This document shows positions 54,564 through 62,731 of a stretch of 64,000 nucleotides of DNA, piece by piece; within the stretch, counting starts at the first letter, position 1; every line of letters starts with the position of its first letter. Under the pieces are notes generated by a model. The model was not told where the DNA came from. It made no database searches and saw nothing but the letters and a program-made list of their open reading frames with translations. This DNA comes from Haloarcula hispanica ATCC 33960 (lineage in GTDB: Archaea; Halobacteriota; Halobacteria; Halobacteriales; Haloarculaceae), in assembly GCF_000223905.1 (NCBI RefSeq), contig NC_015948.1:2418001-2482000 (forward strand), in the 5' to 3' direction. The translations under genes were made by a program, and so were the position numbers.

Positions 54564-55349
54564 TTACACGCCCGAGCGGCCGATGCGGAGGCGTCCGCCC
54601 TCGGCGACATCTTCGTCGGCCTGAACTGGCCCCATCGACCGCGTGACGAACGACCGGACGATCCACGCTTCGGCCCGCTGGAGGCGGTACTGGAGCGTCG
54701 ACCGCGACACGTCGAGCGTCTCGGCGAGTTCGGTGAGCGAAGTATCCCGGGGCGTCCGGTAGTAGCCGTGTTCGACGGCGGCCTCGACGGCGGCCTGTTG
54801 CTCCGGCGGGAGCTCCGCCAGCGTCACGGCCTCGTCGACCCAGTACGAGGGCGAGCTAAGCTGCCGGAACTCGACGGTGAGCCCCTCGCGGAGCTCGGAT
54901 TCCATCTCCTCGAACAGTCCGTCGACGCCGGCGTCGCTGCACAGGAGCAGCCGCCACTCACACCGGCTCCCGCGGCGTTCGGTCTCGACGAGGACACCGC
55001 GGCCGACGTGGTCGATGGCCAGCCGCGGAATCGAGTGACAGTCACCGGCTTCCGACCGGTAGCTGTACACCGTCCGGACTCCGGGGTCCGAGCCGATGAC
55101 CTCGTACGTCCAGTCGGTCTTGCAGTTGCGGGTCCCGATGCACTCGGTACACTGGACCGGGTCGTCGTACACGTCGTCAAGCTGTTCAAGGGCGGTCTCC
55201 GGGCCGGCGACCCGTTCGAGCCGCCACATCCCGTCTCGCGTGACGTTGCACGCGATAGTCCGGGAGTGGGTTTCCGGGTAGTCGATGAACACGTCCATCA
55301 CGGGGTCGACGTTCCGTTCGTAGTCGATAGTGAAGATGAACTCTCGCAT
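54564..55349 (-). CDS. HTH_10 (Bat-type) transcription regulator
   Basis: 261 residues from MREFIFTIDYERNVDPVMDV. HTH_10 is near the C-terminus (LPPEQQAAVEAAVEHGYYRT, TSLTELAETLDVSRSTLQYR). The sensor half has CTECIGTRNC, the same C-x-E-C-x5-C as the regulator at 27175. It ends 229 bases before TFB on the same strand. The 17-base palindrome precedes both, so this protein is a good candidate for binding it. Confidence 0.9.
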   Translation of the reverse strand: MREFIFTIDYERNVDPVMDVFIDYPETHSRTIACNVTRDGMWRLERVAGPETALEQLDDVYDDPVQCTECIGTRNCKTDWTYEVIGSDPGVRTVYSYRSEAGDCHSIPRLAIDHVGRGVLVETERRGSRCEWRLLLCSDAGVDGLFEEMESELREGLTVEFRQLSSPSYWVDEAVTLAELPPEQQAAVEAAVEHGYYRTPRDTSLTELAETLDVSRSTLQYRLQRAEAWIVRSFVTRSMGPVQADEDVAEGGRLRIGRSGV

Positions 55350-55391
55350 ATACCTCCCGTTGCGTGCCAAGCCGTTTATACGCACTGTCTC

Positions 55392-55409
55392 ATTCGGCGT
55401 ATGCCAAAC
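55392..55409. promoter_or_regulatory. 17-base palindrome upstream of the HTH_10 gene
   Basis: ATTCGGCGTATGCCAAAC, matching the reverse complement of 54409-54425 at 15 of 17 positions. A TATA-like stretch (gtataaac on the minus strand near 55376-55383) lies between the site and the start at 55349, so the site sits just upstream of the core promoter. It also lies 36 bases before the divergent gene at 55445. Confidence 0.65.
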
Positions 55410-55444
55410 AAGCTGTAATTGGTACGGGAGGCCACCGATAGAGT

Positions 55445-55846
55445 ATGTCGTGTCCTGTCTCCGCATCTACTGGCGAATCGTCCGGCGGACCGGCCGCCGG
55501 CGGCACGCCGGACGAGCCCTCATCGCGTATTCGCAGATATGAACTGCCGACGCACAACTGGCGACACACCGTCATCTACGGAGTCGTGTTCTGGGCGGTC
55601 GTGGCCGCTGCGTGGCTCGCCGTCCCGGCCGGCCACCCCTTCCAGTTGGGCGTCACGCTTTCCGGACTGTTTGCGGCCCCGCTGTTGCCGGTCGCGCTCT
55701 GCTGTGATTACCGGCAGGCCAGGCGCGTCGGCACATGTGACCCCGGGCTTCGCGCGTATCTCTCGAATCTCGTCAGAGATATCAAGACGGCGGTCACGGG
55801 TCAGAGCGCCCTCGGCGACCAGCGTCGGGAGTTCATCCGCTGCTGA
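55445..55846 (+). CDS. Small membrane protein, divergent from the HTH_10 gene
   Basis: 133 residues from MSCPVSASTGESSGGPAAGG. After a disordered 40-residue start there are two hydrophobic helices (TVIYGVVFWAVVAAAWLAVP; LGVTLSGLFAAPLLPVALCC) and a soluble tail. It shares the promoter region holding the palindrome with the HTH_10 gene. Role unknown; a target of that regulator is plausible. Confidence 0.7.
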   Translation: MSCPVSASTGESSGGPAAGGTPDEPSSRIRRYELPTHNWRHTVIYGVVFWAVVAAAWLAVPAGHPFQLGVTLSGLFAAPLLPVALCCDYRQARRVGTCDPGLRAYLSNLVRDIKTAVTGQSALGDQRREFIRC

Positions 55847-55910
55847 GCGCGGTCAGACCACTCGCCGACAACCGTTTCGACGGTGTTAGCGGTCAACCCC
55901 GGCCGTATAT

Positions 55911-56885
55911 TTACAGCCAGTCCGTCTCGGGGTCGATCCGGTTCGATGGCGTCTCACCGGCCAGCGCGGCCTCGACGTTCGCGGCGACGGCGGCGTTGAG
56001 ATCGTCGCGGGCTTCCTCGGAGTACCAGGCCGCGTGAGGCGTAACGATGCAGTTGTCAAGGCCGACCAGCGGGTGGTCCGCCGTCGGCGGTTCCTCGGCC
56101 AGCACGTCGAGGCCGGCGGCCGCAATCGTCCCGTCGTCCAGCGCCGCCCGAAGCGCTCCCTCGTCGACGAGGCCGCCGCGGCCGGTGTTGACGAGGACGG
56201 CGTGGTCGCGCATTGCCGCGAGCGCGTCAGCGTCTATCATCTCCGCCGTACTCTCGGTCAACGGCGCGTGGAGAGAGACGTAGTCGGCCCGCTCGTACAG
56301 CGTCTCAAGCGTGACCTTCTCGACATCGGCTTCGGCCATCTCCTCGGCGTCGACGTACGGGTCGTAGGCGATGACGTCGATGTCGAACCCCCGCAGTTGG
56401 TCGCGCACTCGTCTCGCGATGGGGCCGAAGGAAACGAGACCGAGCGTCTGGTCGCGGACGCGGTGTACCGGTCGGGTCCGCTCCCAGCCCCACCCGCCGT
56501 CGCGAACGTCGCGGTCGTAGGCCGTGAGTGTCCGAACGCAGTCGAGCAGGAGCGTCACCGTGTGGGTCGCGACCTCATCCGTGCAGTACTCGGGGACGTT
56601 CGTGACGGCTACGCCGTTGTCCGCTGCCGCGGACACGTCGATGTTGTCGATACCGACGCCCGCTCGCGCGACGATCTGGAGGTCGTCCAGCGCGTCGAGC
56701 ACCGCGGCGGTGACCGGCGTGTTCACGTCCACAACGAGCGCCGCTGCACCGGCGGCAGCGTCCCGGACCGCGTCCTCGTCGTCTGTCTCCGCGACAACGA
56801 CATCGGCGTCGAGTGCCGCCCGCAGTCGGTCGACAGCTATCATCGGGTCATCGCTTGCGACCACACGTTCCATACGCGGAGTCAT
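55911..56885 (-). CDS. D-isomer specific 2-hydroxyacid dehydrogenase
   Basis: 324 residues if started at MTPRMERVVASDD (56885); the start at 56873 (MERVVASDDPMIAVDRLR) is nearly as likely. The NAD-binding fold has TLGLVSFGPIARRVRDQLRG (GxGxxA region), VSLHAPLTESTAEMID, and the catalytic Arg/Glu/His in NTGRGGLVDEGAL, VLAEEPPT and TPHAAWYSEE. It reduces 2-keto acids or oxidises 2-hydroxyacids; substrate unknown. Confidence 0.92.
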   Translation of the reverse strand: MTPRMERVVASDDPMIAVDRLRAALDADVVVAETDDEDAVRDAAAGAAALVVDVNTPVTAAVLDALDDLQIVARAGVGIDNIDVSAAADNGVAVTNVPEYCTDEVATHTVTLLLDCVRTLTAYDRDVRDGGWGWERTRPVHRVRDQTLGLVSFGPIARRVRDQLRGFDIDVIAYDPYVDAEEMAEADVEKVTLETLYERADYVSLHAPLTESTAEMIDADALAAMRDHAVLVNTGRGGLVDEGALRAALDDGTIAAAGLDVLAEEPPTADHPLVGLDNCIVTPHAAWYSEEARDDLNAAVAANVEAALAGETPSNRIDPETDWL

Positions 56886-57037
56886 GGACTGGGACGCTAA
56901 AACGGGTCGAAGTCGTTCCCATCGAATAGGAATTCGAGGTCCATAATCGATTGAATACAACGAATAAATCAGTTGCTCGTTCGATTCACGCGGTCCGAGC
57001 GCTGTGATTTAAGCCACTCGACCGCCAACCCAGCGGT

Positions 57038-57310
57038 ATGCAAATCGAGCTGCGGTTTTTCGCTAACTTCCGGGAAGCCGTCGGACAGAAGACGGTTCAG
57101 CGCGAGTACGAGAACGGCCTCCTGGCGGGTGACGTGCTCCGACAGCTCTCCGAGGAGTTCACCGAGATGGACCTGTTCGAGGACGGCGAACTGCGGGAGT
57201 ACCTGACGATTCTCCGGAACGGAACGGATATTGCCCATCTCGACGGGCTAGAGACCGCGCTGGAGGACGGGGACGAACTCAGCGTGTTCCCGCCAGTCGC
57301 CGGGGGGTAG
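57038..57310 (+). CDS. SAMP/MoaD ubiquitin-like protein
   Basis: 90 residues with beta-grasp pattern (MQIELRFFANFREAVGQKTV, TVLRN-type ILRNGTDIAHL), ending DELSVFPPVAGG. The C-terminal Gly-Gly is needed for adenylation by an E1-like protein and for sulfur carriage. It may serve as MoaD for molybdopterin/tungstopterin or as a SAMP for protein tagging. It converges with the second MoaD-like gene and lies about 2 kb from the AOR, whose cofactor needs MoaD. Confidence 0.9.
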   Translation: MQIELRFFANFREAVGQKTVQREYENGLLAGDVLRQLSEEFTEMDLFEDGELREYLTILRNGTDIAHLDGLETALEDGDELSVFPPVAGG

Positions 57311-57340
57311 AACGGCCCGGCGGAGCAGGCGGGACTCGAA

Positions 57341-57742
57341 TCAGCAGCAGAAGATGAACGGGAACATCAGCCCGACACGGTCGCCGGCTTCCAGTTCAGT
57401 GTCCAGTCCATCGAGGTGTTCGTTGAACTCGCCGTTGACCGCCACTCGCGCGTAGCATCTGGTCTGCTCGCCTTCGGGGTTTTTCGCCCAGTCGCCCGGC
57501 AAGTCCGCCATCTCCGGGGCCCAACCCTCGGTGGTGGCGTCGGCTTCGGTCTCCGCGATGAGCATATCGCCCACGTCGTACTCCTGAAAGAACGCGTCGA
57601 GGAAGTCACGTAGCGTGTTCCCTTCGAACGTGTATGACAGCGCCGGTTCGCCGACGACCCGGCGGACGTGGCCGGTACACCTGACCTCGACAGTGGTCAG
57701 GTCCGGTGCCGACGACTGTCGCTCTACTGTCTCACTGCTCAT
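57341..57742 (-). CDS. MoaD-like protein ending in Cys-Cys
   Basis: 133 residues from MSSETVERQSSAPDLTTVEV. MoaD/ThiS fold segments (VRCTGHVRRVVGEPALSYTF; CYARVAVNGEFNEHLDGLDT; AGDRVGLMFPFIFCC) are visible, but the C-terminus is FPFIFCC with no Gly-Gly (see findings). Its middle has a 30-residue insertion (TEADATTEGWAPEMADLPGD). Perhaps a MoaD variant that works with the AOR's tungstopterin or as a carrier in another way. Confidence 0.75.
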   Translation of the reverse strand: MSSETVERQSSAPDLTTVEVRCTGHVRRVVGEPALSYTFEGNTLRDFLDAFFQEYDVGDMLIAETEADATTEGWAPEMADLPGDWAKNPEGEQTRCYARVAVNGEFNEHLDGLDTELEAGDRVGLMFPFIFCC

Positions 57743-57833
57743 ACGTGTGTTATGACCCGCCGACACAAATCAGTAGAGACGAACATGTTCGCCCATCGCT
57801 GGGGTTTATTGGCCGCGAACTCTGTGTGGCGAT

Positions 57834-58202
57834 ATGGACGACATCGAACTGGGGATTCCGGCCGGAATCGTCGACTCGCTACCGCCGGACAGCGAGGACA
57901 CGAAACGCGACATGGAACAGGCCGTCGGTGGCTGGGAGCGGGAGCTCAACGCCGCGCTCAATACCGAAGAGCCGGCCAGCGCCGTCGTCGACCACATCGA
58001 GCAGTTCGAGAGCCGGTGGGAGGCCTACGACGAGTACGTTGTCGAACTTCGGGCATGGGGTCAGTCACCCATCTACGCGATGGCCTGGCGCGACCTCCAC
58101 GCCGCCGTCATCGCCCAGATTTACGACCACGAGGACTTAGACGAGCGAATCAATCGCGAGCGCAACGCCCGCATCGTCGACGACGGTATCCGGCCGGGAT
58201 AG
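57834..58202 (+). CDS. Hypothetical protein
   Basis: 122 residues, helical, acidic (MDDIELGIPAGIVDSLPPDS; EHIE-type IEQFESRWEAYDEYVVELRA; DERINRERNARIVDDG). A TATA-like gtttattgg lies about 30 bases upstream, so leaderless. No family recognised. Confidence 0.7.
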   Translation: MDDIELGIPAGIVDSLPPDSEDTKRDMEQAVGGWERELNAALNTEEPASAVVDHIEQFESRWEAYDEYVVELRAWGQSPIYAMAWRDLHAAVIAQIYDHEDLDERINRERNARIVDDGIRPG

Positions 58203-58329
58203 AGTGTATCCGTCCGGGGTAGGCCGTCGCCGTCCGGGAGAGGTGGAGCCATCCGGGATAGCGCGGGTGTGGCAAACGAGCGCCGGACCGCCGATAAGTT
58301 TAGACGACCGCACCCGTAACGACCACGTA

Positions 58330-58584
58330 ATGGAGCGTGAACGGAGTTTTCGCGGCATCTCGGCACGGGCTGCTATCGGCTATCTGGAGAACCTGGGCGG
58401 CGAGCAACGCGGCGACGCGACCGTCGAAGGTGACGGCTGGGCAGCAACGCTCTCCGAGGAAAAAGTCGCTATCGGGCCGAGCCTCCAGCTCAACGAGGTG
58501 ACAATCCAGTTCGACGGCGAGCCGGAGACGCTGGAGCCGCTCATCGAGAAGTTCGCACAGAAAGCGATGCGGGCGGGCGGCTGA
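58330..58584 (+). CDS. Hypothetical protein
   Basis: 84 residues from MERERSFRGISARAAIGYLE. A helix then strands (DGWAATLSEEKVAIGPSLQL; VTIQFDGEPETLEPLIEKF) suggest a small alpha-beta fold. The TATA-like cgataagtttag lies about 30 bases upstream. It may share a transcript with the next gene, 10 bases on. Function unknown. Confidence 0.68.
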   Translation: MERERSFRGISARAAIGYLENLGGEQRGDATVEGDGWAATLSEEKVAIGPSLQLNEVTIQFDGEPETLEPLIEKFAQKAMRAGG

Positions 58585-58594
58585 CCGGGGCGCG

Positions 58595-58963
58595 ATGGCC
58601 GACCCGTCGTACCCCATCGAGGGGCAGATCGTCCTGCTGGCCGGCACACAGGCCAGCGTGCCGCTCGACCAGCTCCCTGACCTGCTCGGACGGGTCCAGA
58701 CGTATCTCCGGGCGAACCGTGCGAGCTACGACAGGAAGTACGAGCGCATCAGCGGCCCCAGAGAGGCCGATTACGTCTGTGCCGAGTCGGGCCGCTGGGA
58801 CAGTATCGGTACAGAACTCGGGCTGAGCGACCGCGAGCGGGACGCGGTTCGGCGGGCTCACGCCGCCCAGTTCGAGCGCGACGGCCGGCGGCTGGACAGA
58901 AGCGAGGAGTTCGAGACGACGCTCGAAATCAGGGACGTGCTGGCGGTCAGCTCCGAACCGTAA
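58595..58963 (+). CDS. Hypothetical protein
   Basis: 122 residues from MADPSYPIEGQIVLLAGTQA. Mostly helical with a DRERDAVRRAHAAQFERDGR segment. It starts 10 bases after its upstream neighbour and its end overlaps the opposite-strand gene by 17 bases. No family recognised. Confidence 0.7.
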   Translation: MADPSYPIEGQIVLLAGTQASVPLDQLPDLLGRVQTYLRANRASYDRKYERISGPREADYVCAESGRWDSIGTELGLSDRERDAVRRAHAAQFERDGRRLDRSEEFETTLEIRDVLAVSSEP

Positions 58964-59312
58964 TCGTCTCCAGCACGCGCTGGGAGAAGTCCGTCTCCGA
59001 GAGATCGCCGTTTTCGAGGGCATCGATCCACTCGCTGTCGACTGACCATTCGCCGAGTTCGGTGTCTTCGAGGTCCGTCACCGTCGCCTCGATGTCGACC
59101 CCGGACCAGTCATCGGCGTGCAGGTCCCGGAAGACGTTGATGACGCGACCGATTTCCCGGTGGGGAATAACGGCCGCCTCGTCGGCCGAAATCGACTCGT
59201 AGGTGAGCCGGTACGTCTCGCCCTCGTCGTCGAACTCGGTGACGTACACGCCGTGGCTGGTCAGTCGGGACTCTACCTGGAATTCGAAGTCGTCGATATC
59301 TTCCTTGCGCAT
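58947..59312 (-). CDS. Hypothetical protein
   Basis: 121 residues from MRKEDIDDFEFQVESRLTSH. Alternating strand and helix segments (VYVTEFDDEGETYRLTYE; DDWSGVDIEATVTDLEDTEL) recall haloarchaeal small conserved proteins of unknown role. It lies 36 bases upstream of the AOR on the same strand and could be co-transcribed. Confidence 0.72.
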   Translation of the reverse strand: MRKEDIDDFEFQVESRLTSHGVYVTEFDDEGETYRLTYESISADEAAVIPHREIGRVINVFRDLHADDWSGVDIEATVTDLEDTELGEWSVDSEWIDALENGDLSETDFSQRVLETITVRS

Positions 59313-59348
59313 TAGAGAACTGAAGTGTGTTCGGCTGCCGGGGCTGTC

Positions 59349-61295
59349 TCAGTCGTCGCTCGGTGCCGCTGCGCCACCGGAGCTGACGCCGGTTCCGGGA
59401 CCGATGTCGATGCCAAGTTCATCGAGTTTCTCGTCGGGAACGACACCGTTCTCCCAGTCACGCACCTCGTAGTACTCGTCTTTCATCTTCGAGAGTTCCG
59501 CGAGTTCGCCCTCGGAACCGCCCTGTGCCGGCATCGCGTGCTCGTCGCCCTCCACGAACCGGTTTGGCAGGTCGTCGTCGGACCCGTCGAAGCCCGCGAG
59601 GTTGTTGTAGTACCGTTCGAGGTTGTAGACGCGCTCGCCGGCCTCCATCAGTTCCTCCTCGCTCACGTCCAGCCCAGTCATGCCGTTGTACTGCAGGACG
59701 TACTCCTCGATGCCTTCGGCGAAGGCGTTGAACTTGCAGATGTCGAAGGAGTCGCTGATAGCGTGCAGGTCCTGGAAGGTGGCACACAGCTCGCCTTTGC
59801 CCTCCCACTCTCGCGGGTCGACCTTCTCCGGGATGCCGAGAATCTCAGCCGCCGGCGTGTAGCCGCGCAGGTGACACGCGCCGCGGTTCGAGGTCGCGTA
59901 CCCGATTGCCATCCCCTTCATACAGCGCGGGTCGTAAGCCGCCATCGTCTGGCCCTTGACCGCCAGCGAGTTGGTGTGGGCATCGAACTCCTCTGCGAGG
60001 TGGTCCGGCCCCTCAGCGAGATGGTCCGCGAGTTCCGTCTCGCGGTGGGCGATCATCTCGATCATGTCGATCATCGTCTCGGCGTCGCCCCAGTCCAGGC
60101 CGTCGCCGAGCTCGTCGAGTTTGCCCTCCTCGGTCATCTCCATCGCCATCGCCATGGTGTTGCCAACGTCGATGGTGTCGACGCCGACGTCGTTACACCG
60201 GTCGAGCATCACGGCGATCTTGTCACGTTCGACGTGGCCGGAGTTCGGGCCGAGCGCCCACGCGGACTCGTACTCGTAGGACTCCGTGCGGACGTTCATC
60301 TCCTCGCCCTTGTGCATCGCCTGCACCTCGACTTCCTTCTTGCAGGCGACCGGACAGGAGTGACAGGTCGGCTCGTCGACCAGGATGTTCTCCCGGACGT
60401 TCTCGCCGGAGACGTTCTCCGAATCCATAATGCGCTCGCCGTCGCCTTCGGCGTCCGAGTACGAGCGCGTCGAAGAGTACTTCGCGTTCTTCGTCGGGAG
60501 GCCGTCCATCTCTTCGGTGAGGTTCATCAGGACGTTCGTGCCGTACATCGAGAGTCCGCCCTCGTTGGGTGCGGTCACGTCGGACTCCTGGATGACCTGC
60601 ATCGCCTGCTTGTGACCCTCCTGGAACGTCTCCTGATCCTTCGGCTTGGGCATCCGGGTGCTGGACTTGACGACGACGGCTTTGAGGTTCTTGTTGCCCA
60701 TCACGCAGCCGGTGCCGCCGCGGCCCGACGCGCGGTCGTCCTCGTTGATGATACAGGCGTACTTGACCTCGTTTTCACCGCCCTGTCCGATGGCCATCAC
60801 CGAGAGGTTCTTGCCCAGCGAGCCGCCCTCGATCTCGCCTTCGAGGTCGTCGATGGTGTCGTGGACGCCCTGCCCCCAGAGGTGCGAGGCGTCGCGCAGT
60901 TCCACTTCGCCGTCTTCAACGAGCGCATACACCGGCTCGTCGGCCTGGCCCTCGAACAGCAGTCCGTCGAAGCCCGACCATTTCAGCCGCGCTCCGGACC
61001 AGCCGCCGTGGTGGGAATCAGTGACCGTCCCCGTCAGCGGCGATTTCGTACAGATGGCGATACGGCCGCTCATCGTCACCTGTGTCCCCGTCAGCGGCCC
61101 GTTCATGAACGCCAGCAGGTTGTCCGGACCCAGCGGGTCCACGTCCGGTCCCTGATCGAAGACGTACTTCACGCCGAGCCCGCGTGCACCGATGTACTTT
61201 TTCGCGTCTTCCTCGTCGATACCTTCGTAGGCTACGTCCCCGTCCCCGAGGTCGATTCGCGCCACATGGTCCTGAAAGCCACCAAGGTCTGTCAT
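59349..61295 (-). CDS. aor: Aldehyde:ferredoxin oxidoreductase family tungsten enzyme, long type
   Basis: 648 residues from MTDLGGFQDHVARIDLGDGD. Cluster Cys residues are CHSCPVACKK (CxxCxxxC) and CKFNAF later. Tungstopterin-binding blocks RASGRGGTGCVMGNKNLKAV and MSGRIAICTKSPLTG are present. It is about 90 residues longer than the AOR at 39159 and diverges from it, so it likely has another substrate. A Gly/Ala/Ser-rich tail closes it. A start 30 bases upstream adds MFPAGEPCIT. Confidence 0.93.
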   Translation of the reverse strand: MTDLGGFQDHVARIDLGDGDVAYEGIDEEDAKKYIGARGLGVKYVFDQGPDVDPLGPDNLLAFMNGPLTGTQVTMSGRIAICTKSPLTGTVTDSHHGGWSGARLKWSGFDGLLFEGQADEPVYALVEDGEVELRDASHLWGQGVHDTIDDLEGEIEGGSLGKNLSVMAIGQGGENEVKYACIINEDDRASGRGGTGCVMGNKNLKAVVVKSSTRMPKPKDQETFQEGHKQAMQVIQESDVTAPNEGGLSMYGTNVLMNLTEEMDGLPTKNAKYSSTRSYSDAEGDGERIMDSENVSGENVRENILVDEPTCHSCPVACKKEVEVQAMHKGEEMNVRTESYEYESAWALGPNSGHVERDKIAVMLDRCNDVGVDTIDVGNTMAMAMEMTEEGKLDELGDGLDWGDAETMIDMIEMIAHRETELADHLAEGPDHLAEEFDAHTNSLAVKGQTMAAYDPRCMKGMAIGYATSNRGACHLRGYTPAAEILGIPEKVDPREWEGKGELCATFQDLHAISDSFDICKFNAFAEGIEEYVLQYNGMTGLDVSEEELMEAGERVYNLERYYNNLAGFDGSDDDLPNRFVEGDEHAMPAQGGSEGELAELSKMKDEYYEVRDWENGVVPDEKLDELGIDIGPGTGVSSGGAAAPSDD

Positions 61296-61479
61296 GGTAA
61301 TACATGGCTCTCCGGCTGGGAACAACTTAACGATTTGTGTTGCTAAACCACAGATATCCGACGTTTTCAGCGGTCGCGTCCCTGCGTGAGCGGGTCACAT
61401 CCGCGAGTCTGGTCCGAACCGTTTAAGACTCCGAACGGCAAACTCCGGGTAACTCGCTGGACGACGGGCACCAGCGGGC

Positions 61480-61544
61480 ACCTGCGTGTGCAGGTCGGGA
61501 TGTGAGTCGCGCCGAGCGCGACTTGAACCACGCAACGCCCGTGG
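61480..61544 (+). promoter_or_regulatory. Structured 5' leader of ribosomal protein L15e
   Basis: Three consecutive perfect hairpins precede rpl15e: ACCTGC-GTGT-GCAGGT (61480-61495), GTCGCG-CCGAG-CGCGAC (61506-61522) and CCACG-CAACGCC-CGTGG (61528-61544). A TATA-like gtttaaga near 61418 would start a leader of about 110 bases containing them. Ribosomal leaders of this kind can bind the protein and control its own translation. Confidence 0.55.
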
Positions 61545-61553
61545 TGAATACAT

Positions 61554-62144
61554 ATGGCACGAAGCGCATATTCGTACATTCGAGACGCCTGGAAGAACCC
61601 GGGCGACGGACAGCTCGCAGAACTACAGTGGCAGCGCCAGCAGGAGTGGCGCGACGAAGGGGCCGTCGAGCGCATCGAGCGCCCGACCCGCCTCGACAAG
61701 GCCCGCTCGCAAGGCTACAAGGCGAAACAGGGCGTCGTCGTCGCCCGCGTCTCCGTCCGCAAGGGCGGCGCACGCAAGCGCCGACACAAGGCCGGTCGCC
61801 GGTCCAAGCGCCAGGGCGTCACGCGCATCACCCGCCGGAAGGACATCCAGCGCGTCGCCGAGGAACGCGCCTCCCGCACCTTCCCGAACCTGCGCGTGCT
61901 CAACAGCTACTCCGTCGGCCAGGACGGCCGACAGAAGTGGCACGAGGTCATCCTCATCGACCCGAACCACCCGGCCATCCAGAACGACGACGACCTGTCG
62001 TGGATCTGTGCCGACGACCAGGCCGACCGCGTCTTCCGCGGCCTGACCGGTGCCGGCCGCCGCAACCGCGGCCTCAGCGGTAAGGGCAAAGGGAGCGAGA
62101 AGACCCGCCCATCGCTGCGCAGCAACCGCGGCAAGGGCAAATAG
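61554..62144 (+). CDS. rpl15e: 50S ribosomal protein L15e
   Basis: 196 residues from MARSAYSYIRDAWKNPGDGQ. Matches L15e end to end: RLDKARSQGYKAKQGVVVAR, GARKRRHKAGRRSKRQGVTR and LNSYSVGQDGRQKWHEVILI. The basic charge contrasts with the acidic proteins around it, as expected for ribosomal proteins. It is a lone gene after the structured leader. Confidence 0.98.
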   Translation: MARSAYSYIRDAWKNPGDGQLAELQWQRQQEWRDEGAVERIERPTRLDKARSQGYKAKQGVVVARVSVRKGGARKRRHKAGRRSKRQGVTRITRRKDIQRVAEERASRTFPNLRVLNSYSVGQDGRQKWHEVILIDPNHPAIQNDDDLSWICADDQADRVFRGLTGAGRRNRGLSGKGKGSEKTRPSLRSNRGKGK

Positions 62145-62312
62145 AGCCAACAACGTCTCGTTTTTTGCGGCGACGCGGTCACCGCGAAGCACCGCCAGCC
62201 AACGATTGTACTGGCAACAAACCGGAATCAAGTCTGGTATCTCAGCGATGCGACGGCCCCCCAAGTGTATACTTGATTAACATTATGTATTTACGAGAGA
62301 GACAGGACTCCG

Positions 62313-62636
62313 ATGGGCGAAATCGCCATCCGTATCCGTGGCCTGCCAACGTGGAAGAAGGTGTACTTCGGTCTGGTCGGGCTGGCAGTCGTCGGAATTG
62401 CTGCCAGATATGGCCTTTTAGGCCCGTTAGCTGCAGTGGCTTGGTTCCCGTTCGTTGGCGTGAGTACAATCTGGGTTCTGTTCGATGCGCAAGAACAGGG
62501 CTTCGAGAATCCAGCAATAGTCGCGTTGATGGTTGCCATCCTGTTGCTTGTGGTCTTTCCCGGCCTGGCGGCGTTACTGACGTACTACTATAAAACAAGA
62601 ATACAGCGAGACTCTACCGCCGGAGCCATCCTGTAG
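62313..62636 (+). CDS. Small membrane protein
   Basis: 107 residues from MGEIAIRIRGLPTWKKVYFG. Three hydrophobic segments (YFGLVGLAVVGIAARYGLLG; AAVAWFPFVGVSTIWVLF; ALMVAILLLVVFPGLAALLT) and a basic end. A TATA-like tatacttga lies about 40 bases upstream. No family recognised. Confidence 0.68.
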   Translation: MGEIAIRIRGLPTWKKVYFGLVGLAVVGIAARYGLLGPLAAVAWFPFVGVSTIWVLFDAQEQGFENPAIVALMVAILLLVVFPGLAALLTYYYKTRIQRDSTAGAIL

Positions 62637-62731
62637 TTCGGTGGGGCGGGCCTGACGTGAGCCCAGCTAAACTAAACACTGCCGTCGGAAAGGATGCGAG
62701 AAATTATACACAGTCCCATCGAATTTCTGCC

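Noticed and set aside
59325-61346. 673-codon open frame on the plus strand
   Set aside because: It is antisense to the AOR at 59349; the opposite frame of a GC-rich gene is often open, and its composition (Val/His/Arg-rich) does not look like a protein.
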